From contig NZ_KB904201.1 of the NCBI RefSeq assembly GCF_000380005.1, forward strand, positions 1 to 59,653: DNA of 59,653 nucleotides, given 5' to 3'. Positions 39,522-49,798 of the stretch are shown in pieces. Position numbers and translations under genes: made by a program. The stretch's first letter is position 1; each line of letters opens with the position of its first letter. The notes beneath the pieces were generated by a model. That model made no database searches. It was not told the DNA's origin and saw only the letters and a program-made list of their open reading frames with translations. The DNA is from Streptococcus didelphis DSM 15616 (lineage in GTDB: Bacteria > Bacillota > Bacilli > Lactobacillales > Streptococcaceae).

Positions 39522-39683
39522 ATGACTACCGATAAGAAAAAACGAAAATACTTATTTTATTTGACCTTATTTTTTTCACTAATGTTTAGCCTTGCAATAT
39601 ACTTTGAATGGAATATTCTTGTTGACTTCATTTGGTTCACTTTTATTTCATCTTTAGCTATGCTTCTTTATCATCAAAAATAA
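39522..39683 (+). CDS. small two-helix membrane protein, possible immunity protein
   Basis: 53 aa: a basic start (MTTDKKKRKY) then two hydrophobic helices (about 10-28 and 31-50). The ATG at 39522 has AAGAAGGAAG upstream; the frame is open 13 codons further, but without such a site. Located 82 bp after the bacteriocin-like gene and before the terminator at 39743. Size and place fit bacteriocin immunity proteins; no sequence relationship can be claimed. Confidence 0.65.
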   Translation: MTTDKKKRKYLFYLTLFFSLMFSLAIYFEWNILVDFIWFTFISSLAMLLYHQK

Positions 39684-39742
39684 GGAAATTTTCTGCTCTC
39701 TTAGTTAGACTTAAACAAGCATCTGTTACTAATAACGTAAAG

Positions 39743-39796
39743 AGCCCTGAAATCACTAATGGACTTCCTCCATTAAGAGATTTTGGGGCTTTTTTC
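39743..39796 (+). terminator. terminator after the bacteriocin-like/immunity pair
   Basis: AGCCCTGAAATC and GATTTTGGGGCT pair with CTAATGG/CCATTA inside, followed by TTTTTT. It ends the first plus-strand unit before the CHAP gene. Confidence 0.75.
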
Positions 39797-39846
39797 TTTC
39801 TTACTTCTGGCATTCACGACATTAAGGATTATTTTTTTCCTTCTTT

Positions 39847-39854
39847 TTCGAATA
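39847..39854 (+). promoter_or_regulatory. SigX (cin) box-like element, 2
   Basis: TTCGAATA in TTTTTCGAATAG after a T-rich stretch; 20 nt before the CHAP gene ATG with AGGAGG between, the compact layout of late competence promoters. No sigma-A promoter is obvious in the gap after the terminator. Confidence 0.6.
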
Positions 39855-39874
39855 GTTAATTACAGGAGGTCGCA

Positions 39875-40978
39875 ATGAAAAAAATTAAGATTTTCATCTT
39901 GATAGGATTAACCCTATCATTCATCATTAATCCCATTTCTAAATGGACGTATCCTTCAATTATCACTCCCACAACTGTTCACGCAGAAGTTCATGGAGAT
40001 GACTATCCCAGCCAGTGGAAACAAGGTTGGGGGGCTGATTATTGGGGCATGTATTTAAGGCAATGCACATCTTTTGTAGCCTTCAGATTAAGTAAGATCA
40101 ATGGTTTTACCTTACCAGCAGGCTATGGGAATGCTGATACTTGGGGACATATAGCAAGGCAACAAGGCTATCGTGTTGATAAAAAAGCAACCGTGGGCTC
40201 TGTTGCTTGGTTTGATAAGAATATTAATAATGCGCACAGTCTTTATGGTCATGTTGCCTGGGTTGCAGAAGTAAATGGTGACCAAGTCATTCTGGAAGAA
40301 TACAATTATAATGCTGGACAAGGCCCCGAAAAATATCATAAAAGGCAAATTCATAAAAATCAGGTGAGTGGCTTTATTCATTTTAAAGATCTCAATCAGG
40401 ATAGTAACCCGACATCTTCTCATCAGCTTAGCCAGACAAAGCTTTTACCAAATAAAGGAAGCTATTATTTTAAAAAGTCACTGCCTATAAAAGCAAAGCC
40501 TATTCTAAAAGAAAAAGATATTACTTATTATCAAACAGGTCAAATAGTCTATTACGATCAAACCTTAATCGATGATGGTTATCAGTGGATTTCTTACATT
40601 GGTTATTCTGGTAATCGTCGCTATATTCCTATTGAAAAAATAAGGGAAAGTAAAAAGCCAGAAACTTTCCATGCTGGCCAAGAAGTCACTTTTACTGGAC
40701 CCTTTCAAGTTAGTCAAAATCACGGCTGGATGATTTCTAGTAATCAGTTAGCGGGTGGTCCTGCCAGTCAACTGAATTGGCTTGACCCTGGACCAGCCCT
40801 AGAAACCACCAAAAATGGTCAAAAATCAGGAGACCAAGTACTTTTACCAGGAGATTATTTTACCATCCCTGGAAAATATAAAATACTCCAAGTGCATCAA
40901 ACTAGCAAAGGACTCCTCATCCAAATTGGTCAGCGCCAAACCTGGGTAAGTATGGATCAAGTAAAAGCAGTACAATAA
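39875..40978 (+). CDS. secreted CHAP-domain murein hydrolase with SH3-like C-terminus (fratricin-like)
   Basis: 367 aa. Signal peptide about 1-37 (cleavage near VHA/EV). The CHAP amidase/endopeptidase domain (about 40-175) has catalytic C64 in LRQCTSFVAF, H126 in YGHVAWV and acidic E141/E142. After a linker comes an SH3b-like cell-wall-binding region (about 190-275; LPNKGSYYFKKSLPIKAKP) and a Trp-rich C-terminal domain (about 280-367) that may bind the wall, possibly like zoocin-type recognition domains. CHAP-plus-SH3 hydrolases under SigX, such as CbpD, lyse non-competent siblings. Its opposite orientation to pur genes and a cin-like box support that role. Confidence 0.85.
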   Translation: MKKIKIFILIGLTLSFIINPISKWTYPSIITPTTVHAEVHGDDYPSQWKQGWGADYWGMYLRQCTSFVAFRLSKINGFTLPAGYGNADTWGHIARQQGYRVDKKATVGSVAWFDKNINNAHSLYGHVAWVAEVNGDQVILEEYNYNAGQGPEKYHKRQIHKNQVSGFIHFKDLNQDSNPTSSHQLSQTKLLPNKGSYYFKKSLPIKAKPILKEKDITYYQTGQIVYYDQTLIDDGYQWISYIGYSGNRRYIPIEKIRESKKPETFHAGQEVTFTGPFQVSQNHGWMISSNQLAGGPASQLNWLDPGPALETTKNGQKSGDQVLLPGDYFTIPGKYKILQVHQTSKGLLIQIGQRQTWVSMDQVKAVQ

Positions 40979-41024
40979 CCATTTCACCTTATCCCTGACT
41001 TACAACTTTTTCTACTAATATAAG

Positions 41025-41050
41025 AAAAAAACTAGCCGAAGCTAGTTTTT
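41025..41050 (+). terminator. terminator of the CHAP hydrolase gene
   Basis: AAAAACTAGC, CGAA loop, GCTAGTTTTT: a perfect stem with T tract on both strands, so it may act bidirectionally between convergent genes. Confidence 0.85.
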
Positions 41051-41159
41051 CAAGGGTTTAGGAGGTTATGAAAAGGGAAATTTAGGACTTCCTATTTCTA
41101 GGATGACTATAGTATAACTTGCTTTTCTTAAGCCACTCTTAAAAATAACTTATAAAAAA

Positions 41160-41191
41160 CTTAAAAACTTCCCAAGTGTCATTTTGGGAAG
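41160..41191 (-). terminator. terminator of purH
   Basis: CTTCCCAA and TTGGGAAG form an 8-bp perfect stem followed by TTTTTAAGTTTTTT on the minus strand. Confidence 0.85.
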
Positions 41192-41199
41192 ACTTACCT

Positions 41200-42750
41200 T
41201 TAATGTCTAAAGTGTCTAACACCTGTAAATACCATACTTATCCCATGCTTATTAGCAGCGTCAATGGAATCCTGATCACGAACAGACCCTCCTGGTTGAA
41301 TGATAGCTTTAATACCAGCTGCTGCAATTTCTTCAATATTATCTGCAAAAGGGAAGAAGGCATCACTAGCAAGAGCAGCTCCTTCAAGTCTACCCTTAGC
41401 CTGATCAATGGCAAGGCGAACAGAAGCCACACGATTAGTTTGTCCAGGTCCAACGCCAAGTGTCATATGATTATTAGCAATTAAAATCCCATTTGACTTA
41501 ACGTACTTGATGGCGCGCCAAGCAAATTCCAAGGCTTCTTTTTCGTTTGAAGTCGGTTGACGGTCTGTCACCACCTCCCAAGAGTCTGCTTTTTCCTCAA
41601 TACTATCTTGATTTTGTACCAGCATGCCACCAAGAACACCCGTATATTCAGCTTCACGTTCAGAAGCATCCTGCCCTTCAAATGGCAATGCTAAGATACG
41701 AAGGTTTTTCTTTTTACTTGTCAGAATCGCTAGCGCTTCATCAGAATAGCTTGGTGCAATGATGATTTCTAGGAAGATAGGGTGCATCTTCTCAGCTGTC
41801 GCTTTGTCAACTTCTCTGTTAAGAACAACAATTCCACCAAAGATAGAAACAGCATCGGCTTCGTAGGCATAATCCCAAGCTTTTTCAATGGTATCAGCTT
41901 GGCCAATGCCACAAGGATTCATGTGTTTTAGGGCTACAACAGTTGGACAATTTTTGAAGTCACGAATAATTCTGATAGCAGCGTCTGCATCACGAATGTT
42001 GTTGAAAGATAATTCTTTGCCATTTAATTGTTTAGCTGAAGCAATAGAATAATATGTTGGTATTGCTTTTTGATAGAAATCAGCCCCTTGTTGTGGATTT
42101 TCACCGTAACGCATTTCTTGTTTTAAATCATAAGTTAAGGTCAGTTTTTCTGGTTTACTTTCACCAACCTGTGCAGTGAAGTATTCAGCAATTAAGGCAT
42201 CATAGGCTGCCGTGTGGCGAAAGACTTTTGCAGCTAAGGCTTGACGTTTTTCATAACTTGTTTCACCAGGCTCCGTTAATTCTGCTAGGACACCAGAGTA
42301 GTCAGATGGGTCAACGACAACTGTCACACTAGCATGGTTTTTGGCTGCCGAGCGCAGCATTGAGGGCCCACCAATATCAATATTTTCAACTGCTGAAGCA
42401 TAAGTCACATCTGGTTTTAAAATAGTTTCTTTGAAAGGATAGAGGTTAACCACAACCAAATCGATCAATTCAATCTGATTTTCCTTGGCTGCTTGAAGAT
42501 GCGTATTCAAGTCACGACGTGCCAAGAGTCCACCATGAATCTTAGGATGAAGCGTCTTCACGCGCCCGTCCATCATCTCTGGAAATCCTGTTACATCATC
42601 AATAGCAATTGTTCCAATTCCTGCTTGTTCCAGAACTATCTTAGTCCCACCAGTTGAAATGATATCCCAACCTAAGTTTTTCAATGCTTGGGCAAAATCA
42701 ACAATGCCTTCTTTATCTGAAACTGAAATTAGTGCGCGTTTACTTCCCAT
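41200..42750 (-). CDS. purH: bifunctional AICAR transformylase/IMP cyclohydrolase
   Basis: 516 aa from the ATG at 42750 ([15 protein letters not shown]). The frame is open from a GTG 13 codons earlier, but that extension is unlike PurH. The N-terminal cyclohydrolase has [20 protein letters not shown], and the C-terminal transformylase has [11 protein letters not shown] and the [10 protein letters not shown] motif. Performs the last two steps to IMP. Neither start has a clear Shine-Dalgarno sequence. Confidence 0.95.
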   Translation of the reverse strand: MGSKRALISVSDKEGIVDFAQALKNLGWDIISTGGTKIVLEQAGIGTIAIDDVTGFPEMMDGRVKTLHPKIHGGLLARRDLNTHLQAAKENQIELIDLVVVNLYPFKETILKPDVTYASAVENIDIGGPSMLRSAAKNHASVTVVVDPSDYSGVLAELTEPGETSYEKRQALAAKVFRHTAAYDALIAEYFTAQVGESKPEKLTLTYDLKQEMRYGENPQQGADFYQKAIPTYYSIASAKQLNGKELSFNNIRDADAAIRIIRDFKNCPTVVALKHMNPCGIGQADTIEKAWDYAYEADAVSIFGGIVVLNREVDKATAEKMHPIFLEIIIAPSYSDEALAILTSKKKNLRILALPFEGQDASEREAEYTGVLGGMLVQNQDSIEEKADSWEVVTDRQPTSNEKEALEFAWRAIKYVKSNGILIANNHMTLGVGPGQTNRVASVRLAIDQAKGRLEGAALASDAFFPFADNIEEIAAAGIKAIIQPGGSVRDQDSIDAANKHGISMVFTGVRHFRH

Positions 42751-42882
42751 TACAATACCAAGAATGCCAAAGAAACTAAAGCAAGTCACTGTTTAAAAGA
42801 GTTAAGGAGATTAATAACGTCTTTTTATTAGTACTATACTTAAGCTTCTTTGTCATTCCTTTCCTTTCTTTTTTCAAAATAC

Positions 42883-43437
42883 TTACTTTTCTTCTGCCCC
42901 TAGATCTCTTAAAACCTCTGGGTATAAATGATACTCTGCCTCATGAATACGATTCTCAAAGCTGTCAATAGTGTCCTCTTTTAGACGAGGAACCCGGACT
43001 TGTTTGATAATTTTGCCGGTATCAACACCACTGTTCACCCAATGGATAGTCACTCCTGTTTCTGTGACTCCAGCCTTCCAAGCGTCTTCAATTCCATGAG
43101 CACCTGGAAATTCTGGTAAATAGGCTGGATGAATGTTAATGATTTTCCCTTGATAAGCTTCTAATAACGTTGGTCCAATAATTTTCATATAACCTGCTAG
43201 ACAGATTAAATCTATATTATGCTGATCTAGCAAGGCAATGAGAGCTTCTTCATAGGCTTTTTTATTCTTAAATTCCTGCAACTCAAAGCTATAGGAATCA
43301 ATCTTCAAAGCGCCGGCTCTTTTTAGTACATGAGCTTGTCTCTTATCTGAAAAAACAAAGGCAAGCTTAAACTGCTCTGCAATGACCTGAAAATTAGAAC
43401 CATTACCCGAAGCAAATACAGCTATTTTCTTAGTCAT
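42883..43437 (-). CDS. purN: phosphoribosylglycinamide formyltransferase
   Basis: 184 aa. [20 protein letters not shown] carries the catalytic N/H pair, and the aspartate is in [10 protein letters not shown]. Transfers formyl from 10-formyl-THF to GAR. Overlaps purM by 4 bp. Confidence 0.96.
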   Translation of the reverse strand: MTKKIAVFASGNGSNFQVIAEQFKLAFVFSDKRQAHVLKRAGALKIDSYSFELQEFKNKKAYEEALIALLDQHNIDLICLAGYMKIIGPTLLEAYQGKIINIHPAYLPEFPGAHGIEDAWKAGVTETGVTIHWVNSGVDTGKIIKQVRVPRLKEDTIDSFENRIHEAEYHLYPEVLRDLGAEEK

Positions 43438-44456
43438 TTGATAATAACACTCTTATCTTCTTTTTTAACGATACGGCCGATTTCATAAACTGGCTCATCT
43501 AAGAGTTCTTTAACACGCGCCACATGTTCTGGTTTGACAGCCACTACCATGCCAATACCCATATTGAAAATTTCGAACATTTCTTCATGCCTAATTTGAC
43601 CATATGTTTCTAAAGCTTTGAAAATTGGCAAAACAGGCACTTTTGCTTCATCAATTTCAGCTGCTAAATCATCCGCAAACATGCGAGGAATATTTTCAAT
43701 AAAGCCTCCACCCGTAATATGGGCGATGCCCTCAACCAACTTTTCTTTAAGTAATGGAAGAACAGCTTTAACATAGATGCGAGTTGGTTCTAAGAGAACG
43801 TCTTTTAAAGCTTTACCTTCAAGTTCAGGTAAAAGGACTTGGCCTTCATAGTCAGCAAAAATACGACGAACAAGGGAGTAACCATTTGAATGAATGCCAC
43901 TAGAGGCAAGGCCTAAAAGAATATCACCTTCTGTAACTTTTGTTCCGTCAATAATCTCAGATTTTTCGGCAACTCCAACTGCAAATCCTGCTAAATCATA
44001 GTCGTCTTGACCATACATCCCAGGCATTTCGGCAGTTTCACCACCGATAAGAGCAGCTCCTGCTTGTACACAGCCTTCAGCAACTCCTGCAACCACTTGC
44101 TCTAATTTTGCTGGTTCATTTTTACCAGTGGCGATATAATCTAGAAAATAAAGAGGCTCTGCACCTGCAGCAATAATATCATTGACACACATAGCCACAC
44201 AATCTTGGCCAATAGTGTCATGTTTATCATACTTGATAGCAAGCATTAGCTTAGTTCCTACGCCATCAGTACCAGAAATCAAAACAGGTTCCTTGACACC
44301 AGTTTTTGTAAGATCAAACATGCCACCAAAGCCACCAAGAGCTCCCATAACGCCTGCACGCTGCGTTCTATCCACATGTTTTTTAATCCGTTCTACAACT
44401 TCATAACCTGCTTCAACATCAACACCAGACTGGGCATATGCATTTTTTTCTGTCAT
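43434..44456 (-). CDS. purM: phosphoribosylaminoimidazole synthetase
   Basis: 340 aa. Start taken at 44456 ([17 protein letters not shown]) because AAAAGGAAAA lies 6-8 nt upstream; the ATG at 44474 is part of that site. [13 protein letters not shown] and [10 protein letters not shown] are PurM motifs. Cyclises FGAM to AIR. Confidence 0.95.
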   Translation of the reverse strand: MTEKNAYAQSGVDVEAGYEVVERIKKHVDRTQRAGVMGALGGFGGMFDLTKTGVKEPVLISGTDGVGTKLMLAIKYDKHDTIGQDCVAMCVNDIIAAGAEPLYFLDYIATGKNEPAKLEQVVAGVAEGCVQAGAALIGGETAEMPGMYGQDDYDLAGFAVGVAEKSEIIDGTKVTEGDILLGLASSGIHSNGYSLVRRIFADYEGQVLLPELEGKALKDVLLEPTRIYVKAVLPLLKEKLVEGIAHITGGGFIENIPRMFADDLAAEIDEAKVPVLPIFKALETYGQIRHEEMFEIFNMGIGMVVAVKPEHVARVKELLDEPVYEIGRIVKKEDKSVIIK

Positions 44457-44518
44457 TTGATTTTTCCTTTTCATTTACCTATTAATCATCTTTTGAATAG
44501 GGAATCCGTAGCTATCAA

Positions 44519-45973
44519 TTAGCGAACTTTATCAATAAAGAAGCTTGTTCTTTCTTCTAGGCTACGCTGATACTCTTCTTGGTAATCATAAAGAGGGGTG
44601 GGATATTCCCCATCAAAATAAGCTGTACACAGTCCACCATGAGGAGCATCTGTTTCAAGTCCTATAGCTTCTACCATTGCATCTAGAGAGAGATAGGTTA
44701 AACTATCAGCTCCAATAATCTCACACACCTCTTCTATATTATGGTTGGCCGAAATCAATTCTCTTCTTGTTTGAATATCAATTCCATAAAAACAGGGGTA
44801 TTTCAATTCTGGACTAGCAATTGCCACATGAACTTCCTTGGCTCCTGCTGCCCTCAATAAGCTGACAATTCTCCTAGAGGTTGTGCCTCTTACAATAGAA
44901 TCATCAACCATTACTACACGTTTTCCTTTGACAACACCTGATACTGCTGAGAGTTTCATCCGAACCCCTTGTTCACGTAACTCCTGAGTTGGTTGGATAA
45001 AGGTTCTCTGCGTGTATTGATTCTTTACCAAGCCCATTTCATTTGGTAAACAGGATTCTTCTGCAAAGCCCATAGCTGCTGATAAGGAGGAGTTAGGCAC
45101 TCCTACCACAATATCTGCATCATGTTGGAATGCCTGCGCCAGCTTTTTTCCCATATTTTTACGAGCAGTGTGAACATTCACCCCATAAATAGTGGAATCG
45201 GGACGTGCGAAATAAACATATTCCATAGAACAAATAGCTAATTGTGTATCCTTAGTATAAGTGTCATAAGTAACCCCACTATCATCTATAATAATAATTT
45301 CACCTGGCTTAACATCTCTTATCCATTTGGCACCAATCACCTCAAAAGCGCATGTTTCACTTGATACCACCCAAGCTCCATTTGGTAATTGGCCAAGAGA
45401 TAGTGGTCTAAAGCCATTAGGGTCTAAGGCCGCAATCAATTTATCTTCTGTCATCAGTAGGTAAGCAAAACCACCTTTGACTGTATTTAAGGCTTCTTTT
45501 ACCTTCCCTAAAAATTCTGGATGATGACTTCTTCTAATTAAGTGCATGAGAATTTCTGTATCAGAAGAGGCATTAAAAATAGCACCATCTTTTTCTAATT
45601 CCTTCTTCAAAGAAAGAGCATTGGTGAGGTTGCCATTGTGGCAAAGCCCAAACTGACCATCTGTAAAATGATAAAGAAAGGGTTGAATATTGGTAATGGA
45701 GGCTCTACCAGCTGTAGCATATCTGACATGTCCAATAGCAGCATTTCCTTTTAATTTGTCTAAATCTGATTGATTTTTAAAGACATCTGATAAAAGTCCC
45801 GTATCGCGGTGCTGACGTAAATAACCAGCATCATTAGCAACTATTCCAGCTCCTTCTTGCCCCCTGTGCTGAAGGCTGTGTAGTCCAAAATAGCTTACTT
45901 GAGCAGCTTGAGGATGGCCCCAAATCCCAAATACACCACACTCTTCATTCAGAGATTTCACTTCATATGTCAT
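44519..45973 (-). CDS. purF: amidophosphoribosyltransferase
   Basis: 484 aa. An 11-residue propeptide precedes nucleophile C12 in EECGVFGIWG; the glutaminase domain is followed by the phosphoribosyltransferase with the PRPP loop VVMVDDSIVRGTTS. Catalyses the committed step, PRPP + Gln to phosphoribosylamine. It starts about 30 bp after purL. Confidence 0.97.
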   Translation of the reverse strand: MTYEVKSLNEECGVFGIWGHPQAAQVSYFGLHSLQHRGQEGAGIVANDAGYLRQHRDTGLLSDVFKNQSDLDKLKGNAAIGHVRYATAGRASITNIQPFLYHFTDGQFGLCHNGNLTNALSLKKELEKDGAIFNASSDTEILMHLIRRSHHPEFLGKVKEALNTVKGGFAYLLMTEDKLIAALDPNGFRPLSLGQLPNGAWVVSSETCAFEVIGAKWIRDVKPGEIIIIDDSGVTYDTYTKDTQLAICSMEYVYFARPDSTIYGVNVHTARKNMGKKLAQAFQHDADIVVGVPNSSLSAAMGFAEESCLPNEMGLVKNQYTQRTFIQPTQELREQGVRMKLSAVSGVVKGKRVVMVDDSIVRGTTSRRIVSLLRAAGAKEVHVAIASPELKYPCFYGIDIQTRRELISANHNIEEVCEIIGADSLTYLSLDAMVEAIGLETDAPHGGLCTAYFDGEYPTPLYDYQEEYQRSLEERTSFFIDKVR

Positions 45974-46003
45974 TTTTACCTCTATCTAATTAAGAGCAGA
46001 GCT

Positions 46004-49000
46004 CTAATCACTAGTTCCTTTGAAATAATTTACAGCTGATGCAAATAAAGATTGTTCCTTATTACCTGGAATATTCTTAAATAAACCTTCTTCATATCTT
46101 TCAGAGTGCCCCATCTTGCCCAGAATTTGGCCATTTTTACTGGTAATGCCTTCAATAGCATAAAATGAACCATTAGGATTAAAGTTTGAATCCATACTTG
46201 CTTTGCCTTGGAAATCAACATATTGACTAAAAATTTGGCCATTGTCCCGTAAATGTTTAAACTCTTTTTCTGTTACAACAAATTTTCCTTCTCCATGAGA
46301 TACAGCTATGGTATGGATATCTCCTACTGATAAAGCAGAAAGCCAAGGTGAATTAAGGTTAACTATGCGGGTATTAACCATTTTAGCTACGTGTTGGTTA
46401 GCATCATTGTAGAATAAGGTAGGACTATCTGCAGTTAAACTATCAAAATGTCCATAAGGTAACAAGCCGGATTTTACTAAGGCCTGGAAGCCATTGCAGA
46501 TTCCTATAATAAGCCCACCTTTTTCAAGAAAGGTGTCAATTGCCCTTCTAACCTTAGCATTCAATAAGATATTAACAATGAATTTAGCTGAACCATCAGG
46601 TTCATCTGCTGCAGAAAAACCTCCAGCTAAGAAAATAATCTGTGCTTGTTCTATATTGTCAACCATTGTGGCAACAGAATCTTGGATAGACTTTTCATCT
46701 AATGTTATAAAAGGAACTAGGTTGACCTGTGCTCCTTCTTTTTCAAAAGCTTTTGCGGAATCATATTCAGAATTGGTCCCAGGAAAAACTGGAATATAGA
46801 CTTTTGGCTTTTCTATTGTGTGACTGTTTCTGATTACTTCTGTGTTAGTTATCTGAGGAACAGGGGCAAGTTTTGTTGACTGTTTGAATTCTGTGGGATA
46901 AATAGCTGCTAATTTTCCTTCGAATGCTTCAAGAAGCTCTGCGCCAGTAAGTTCAAGCTGGTTAATTTTGAGTGTAAATTCAGTCTGTGTTTGACCAATT
47001 TTTTGGGCGCCAGCTATTTCTTCCTTAGAAGTAAAGATAAAACCTCCTAATTCTGAACTTAAACTCGTTTCTAAATCTAGAAGCTCAACCTCTGCTCCTA
47101 TCTGATTCCCAAAAGTCATTAGAGCTAAGCTTTCTACTATCCCACCATACTTAATAGCTGATGCTGCTGTGATGCTATACTGAAATTGAAGAGCTTGGAA
47201 GGTTTTTAAATTTTCTTTTATCTCTATAAAATTAATATCTTCTTCAATAGGCCGGCCTGGTAAATAATAAATATTTTCACCAGCCTCTTTAAATTCTGGT
47301 GATAAGCTATTATCTGTATTAAGTGTGGTAACTCCAAAAGCTACCAACGTTGGAGGGACTTTTAACTCTTCAAAGGTCCCTGACATGGAATCTTTTCCTC
47401 CAATTGCAGGTAGTCCTAGTTGCATTTGAGCTTCAATAGAACCCAGTAAGGCTGAAACAGGTTGACCAAAGTGTTCTGCTTTTTTATCCATTCTCTGGAA
47501 ATATTCTTGGTAAGAAAAACGTGCTTTTTCCCAGTTAGCACCTGTCGCAACCAAGCGAGCACTTGCTTCAATGACAGCATATGCTGCCCCATGGTAAGGT
47601 GACCATTCTGCAATATAAGGATTATAACCTTGAGCTATGGCTGAAGCTGTTTTGGTAAAGCCCTTTTGTACTGGAATTTTTTGGACAGAACATTCTGCAG
47701 GCGTCATTTGATAAATTCCCCCAAGAGGGCTGTTAACTGTTGAACGTCCTACTGAACTATCAAAAAGGGTTTGAAGGCCTTTTTGAGAAGAATGGTTCAA
47801 CTCTGCAAGCAGAGAAAGGGTATCTTCTTTTAGAGTTTTCAGAGAAGTTAGCTTATTCTTAGGAAATGGTTCTCCCTGATCTACCACTTTAACATCTACA
47901 GAGAGTCGCACCCCATTTGTATCTAAAAAAGAGCGTTCCAAATCAACAATTGTTTGACCCTTCCATTTCATAACCAAATTTGGCTTTTCGGTCACTTGTG
48001 CCACAAGAACAGCATTAATATTTTCTTTATAGGCTGCCTTAATAAAATTATCAGCATCTTCAGCTGCAATAACTACTGCCATACGTTCTTGAGACTCAGA
48101 GATAGCAATTTCTGTCCCATTTAGTCCCCGATATTTAAGAGGAACCTTGTCTAAATTAATATCAAGTCCATCAGCTAATTCTCCAATAGCCACACAAACA
48201 CCACCTGCTCCAAAATCATTTGCCTTCTTAATTAAGGATGTTACCTTCTTATCCCTAAAAAGACGTTGCAGTTTTCGCTCCTCAATAGCATTTCCCTTTT
48301 GAACTTCAGCTCCAGCAGTTTTAACTGACTTAATTGTCTGTACTTTAGATGAGCCTGTTGCACCACCAATACCATCACGGCCTGTTTTTCCTCCTAGCAT
48401 AATAACCAGGTCTCCTGGCTGAGGTTTTTCACGCACAACATTTTCTTTAGGTGCTGCCCCTACTACAGCTCCTAATTCCATTCGTTTAGCCACAAAGCCT
48501 GGATGGAAATACTCTTTCACATACGTAGTTGCTAAACCAATTTGATTACCATAGGAAGAATAACCCTGAGCTGCAGACTTTGAAATGACCTCTTGAGGAA
48601 GTTTTCCTTGACGGGTCTGCCAAATAGGCTGAGTAATATCCCCTGCTCCCGAAATGCGTATAGCTTGATAAACATAAGAACGACCTGATAAAGGATCACG
48701 AATCGCACCACCAATACAGGTTGCTGCACCACCAAATGGCTCTATTTCAGTAGGGTGGTTGTGGGTTTCGTTTTTAAACATTAAAAGCCAAGCTTCTTTA
48801 TTTCCGTCTACATCAACTTCTATCTCAACAGAGCAGGCATTAATTTCATCAGAAATTTCCACATCATTTAAACGCCCCTGCTTTCCTTCATAACGCCCAA
48901 ATATAGTAGCCATGTCCATCAAAGTTTGTGGCTTATCTAAACGCCCAAGCTCTTCACGCATCCTTAGGTATTTCTCATAAGTAGATTGCAATTGTTTTTG

Positions 49001-49735
49001 GAAGGAAGAAGCTGAAAAATCAATTTCTTTTAATTCTGTTTCAAAAGTCGTATGACGACAATGATCAGACCAATAAGTATCTAGAACCTTTAATTCTGTT
49101 TCAGTAGGCACGCGCCCAATGGACTTAAAATAATCCTGGATAAAAAGCAAGTCTTCCACTTCCATAGCTAGCCCAGTTTCTGACTTATATTCCTTAAATT
49201 GCTGAGCTGAAAAATTCTCAAAGAAGTCCAGATTAGCAATAGCAGTGTTTGATTCTGACAATTTTTCTTGGCTAATAGCAGAGCTGATATCCTTAAAACG
49301 CGAATCAACGGGATTAAGCAAGTAATCCTTAATAGCCTCCAGTTCAGCTCTGTCCATATCCTTATTTAAAAGATAAAGCTGGCCAGTAAATACTTCTACC
49401 TGAGCATCTGCTCCTAATAACAACAAAGCTTCTTTTGAACTAGCAGCTCGCTGATCAAACTGGCCAGGAAGGGCTTCTATTGCAAAAAAAGCATGCTTTT
49501 CAAGTTCTAATACTAAGTCTTCCTGAAAAAGAATAGTATCTGTCACTTGTTCTGAAAAAACATGCTTTATTGCTTTTTCAAGGAGACTATCCTTTATATT
49601 AAAGACATCATAAACTTGAATTATCCTTAAAGAGGTTACTGTTTTTAACTGTAGATGAGTCTTTAATTCAGAAAGAAGAGAGTCTGCCTTGGTCTGAAAA
49701 TCTAATTTTTTCTCAATAAAAATACGCTTATCCAT
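46004..49735 (-). CDS. purL: phosphoribosylformylglycinamidine synthase (single-chain)
   Basis: 1243 aa, the large fused form that combines PurS-like, PurL and PurQ domains. The central synthetase has FKNETHNHPTEIEPFGGAAT; the C-terminal glutaminase has the nucleophile in GICNGFQALVKSG and the histidine in VSHGEGKF. Converts FGAR to FGAM. Streptococci carry this single-chain type, unlike Bacillus with separate purS, purQ and purL. Confidence 0.97.
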   Translation of the reverse strand: MDKRIFIEKKLDFQTKADSLLSELKTHLQLKTVTSLRIIQVYDVFNIKDSLLEKAIKHVFSEQVTDTILFQEDLVLELEKHAFFAIEALPGQFDQRAASSKEALLLLGADAQVEVFTGQLYLLNKDMDRAELEAIKDYLLNPVDSRFKDISSAISQEKLSESNTAIANLDFFENFSAQQFKEYKSETGLAMEVEDLLFIQDYFKSIGRVPTETELKVLDTYWSDHCRHTTFETELKEIDFSASSFQKQLQSTYEKYLRMREELGRLDKPQTLMDMATIFGRYEGKQGRLNDVEISDEINACSVEIEVDVDGNKEAWLLMFKNETHNHPTEIEPFGGAATCIGGAIRDPLSGRSYVYQAIRISGAGDITQPIWQTRQGKLPQEVISKSAAQGYSSYGNQIGLATTYVKEYFHPGFVAKRMELGAVVGAAPKENVVREKPQPGDLVIMLGGKTGRDGIGGATGSSKVQTIKSVKTAGAEVQKGNAIEERKLQRLFRDKKVTSLIKKANDFGAGGVCVAIGELADGLDINLDKVPLKYRGLNGTEIAISESQERMAVVIAAEDADNFIKAAYKENINAVLVAQVTEKPNLVMKWKGQTIVDLERSFLDTNGVRLSVDVKVVDQGEPFPKNKLTSLKTLKEDTLSLLAELNHSSQKGLQTLFDSSVGRSTVNSPLGGIYQMTPAECSVQKIPVQKGFTKTASAIAQGYNPYIAEWSPYHGAAYAVIEASARLVATGANWEKARFSYQEYFQRMDKKAEHFGQPVSALLGSIEAQMQLGLPAIGGKDSMSGTFEELKVPPTLVAFGVTTLNTDNSLSPEFKEAGENIYYLPGRPIEEDINFIEIKENLKTFQALQFQYSITAASAIKYGGIVESLALMTFGNQIGAEVELLDLETSLSSELGGFIFTSKEEIAGAQKIGQTQTEFTLKINQLELTGAELLEAFEGKLAAIYPTEFKQSTKLAPVPQITNTEVIRNSHTIEKPKVYIPVFPGTNSEYDSAKAFEKEGAQVNLVPFITLDEKSIQDSVATMVDNIEQAQIIFLAGGFSAADEPDGSAKFIVNILLNAKVRRAIDTFLEKGGLIIGICNGFQALVKSGLLPYGHFDSLTADSPTLFYNDANQHVAKMVNTRIVNLNSPWLSALSVGDIHTIAVSHGEGKFVVTEKEFKHLRDNGQIFSQYVDFQGKASMDSNFNPNGSFYAIEGITSKNGQILGKMGHSERYEEGLFKNIPGNKEQSLFASAVNYFKGTSD

Positions 49736-49798
49736 CTCATTTATACCTTATCTATTATCTTTTTACCTTGCATTACAGCTTATTTATAGGATTGCTTA

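Noticed and set aside
39632..39859. 75-codon plus-strand frame between the small membrane protein and the CHAP gene
   Set aside because: It begins inside the preceding gene with a non-ATG start and runs through the terminator hairpin at 39743-39796 and the cin-like box; no ribosome-binding site.
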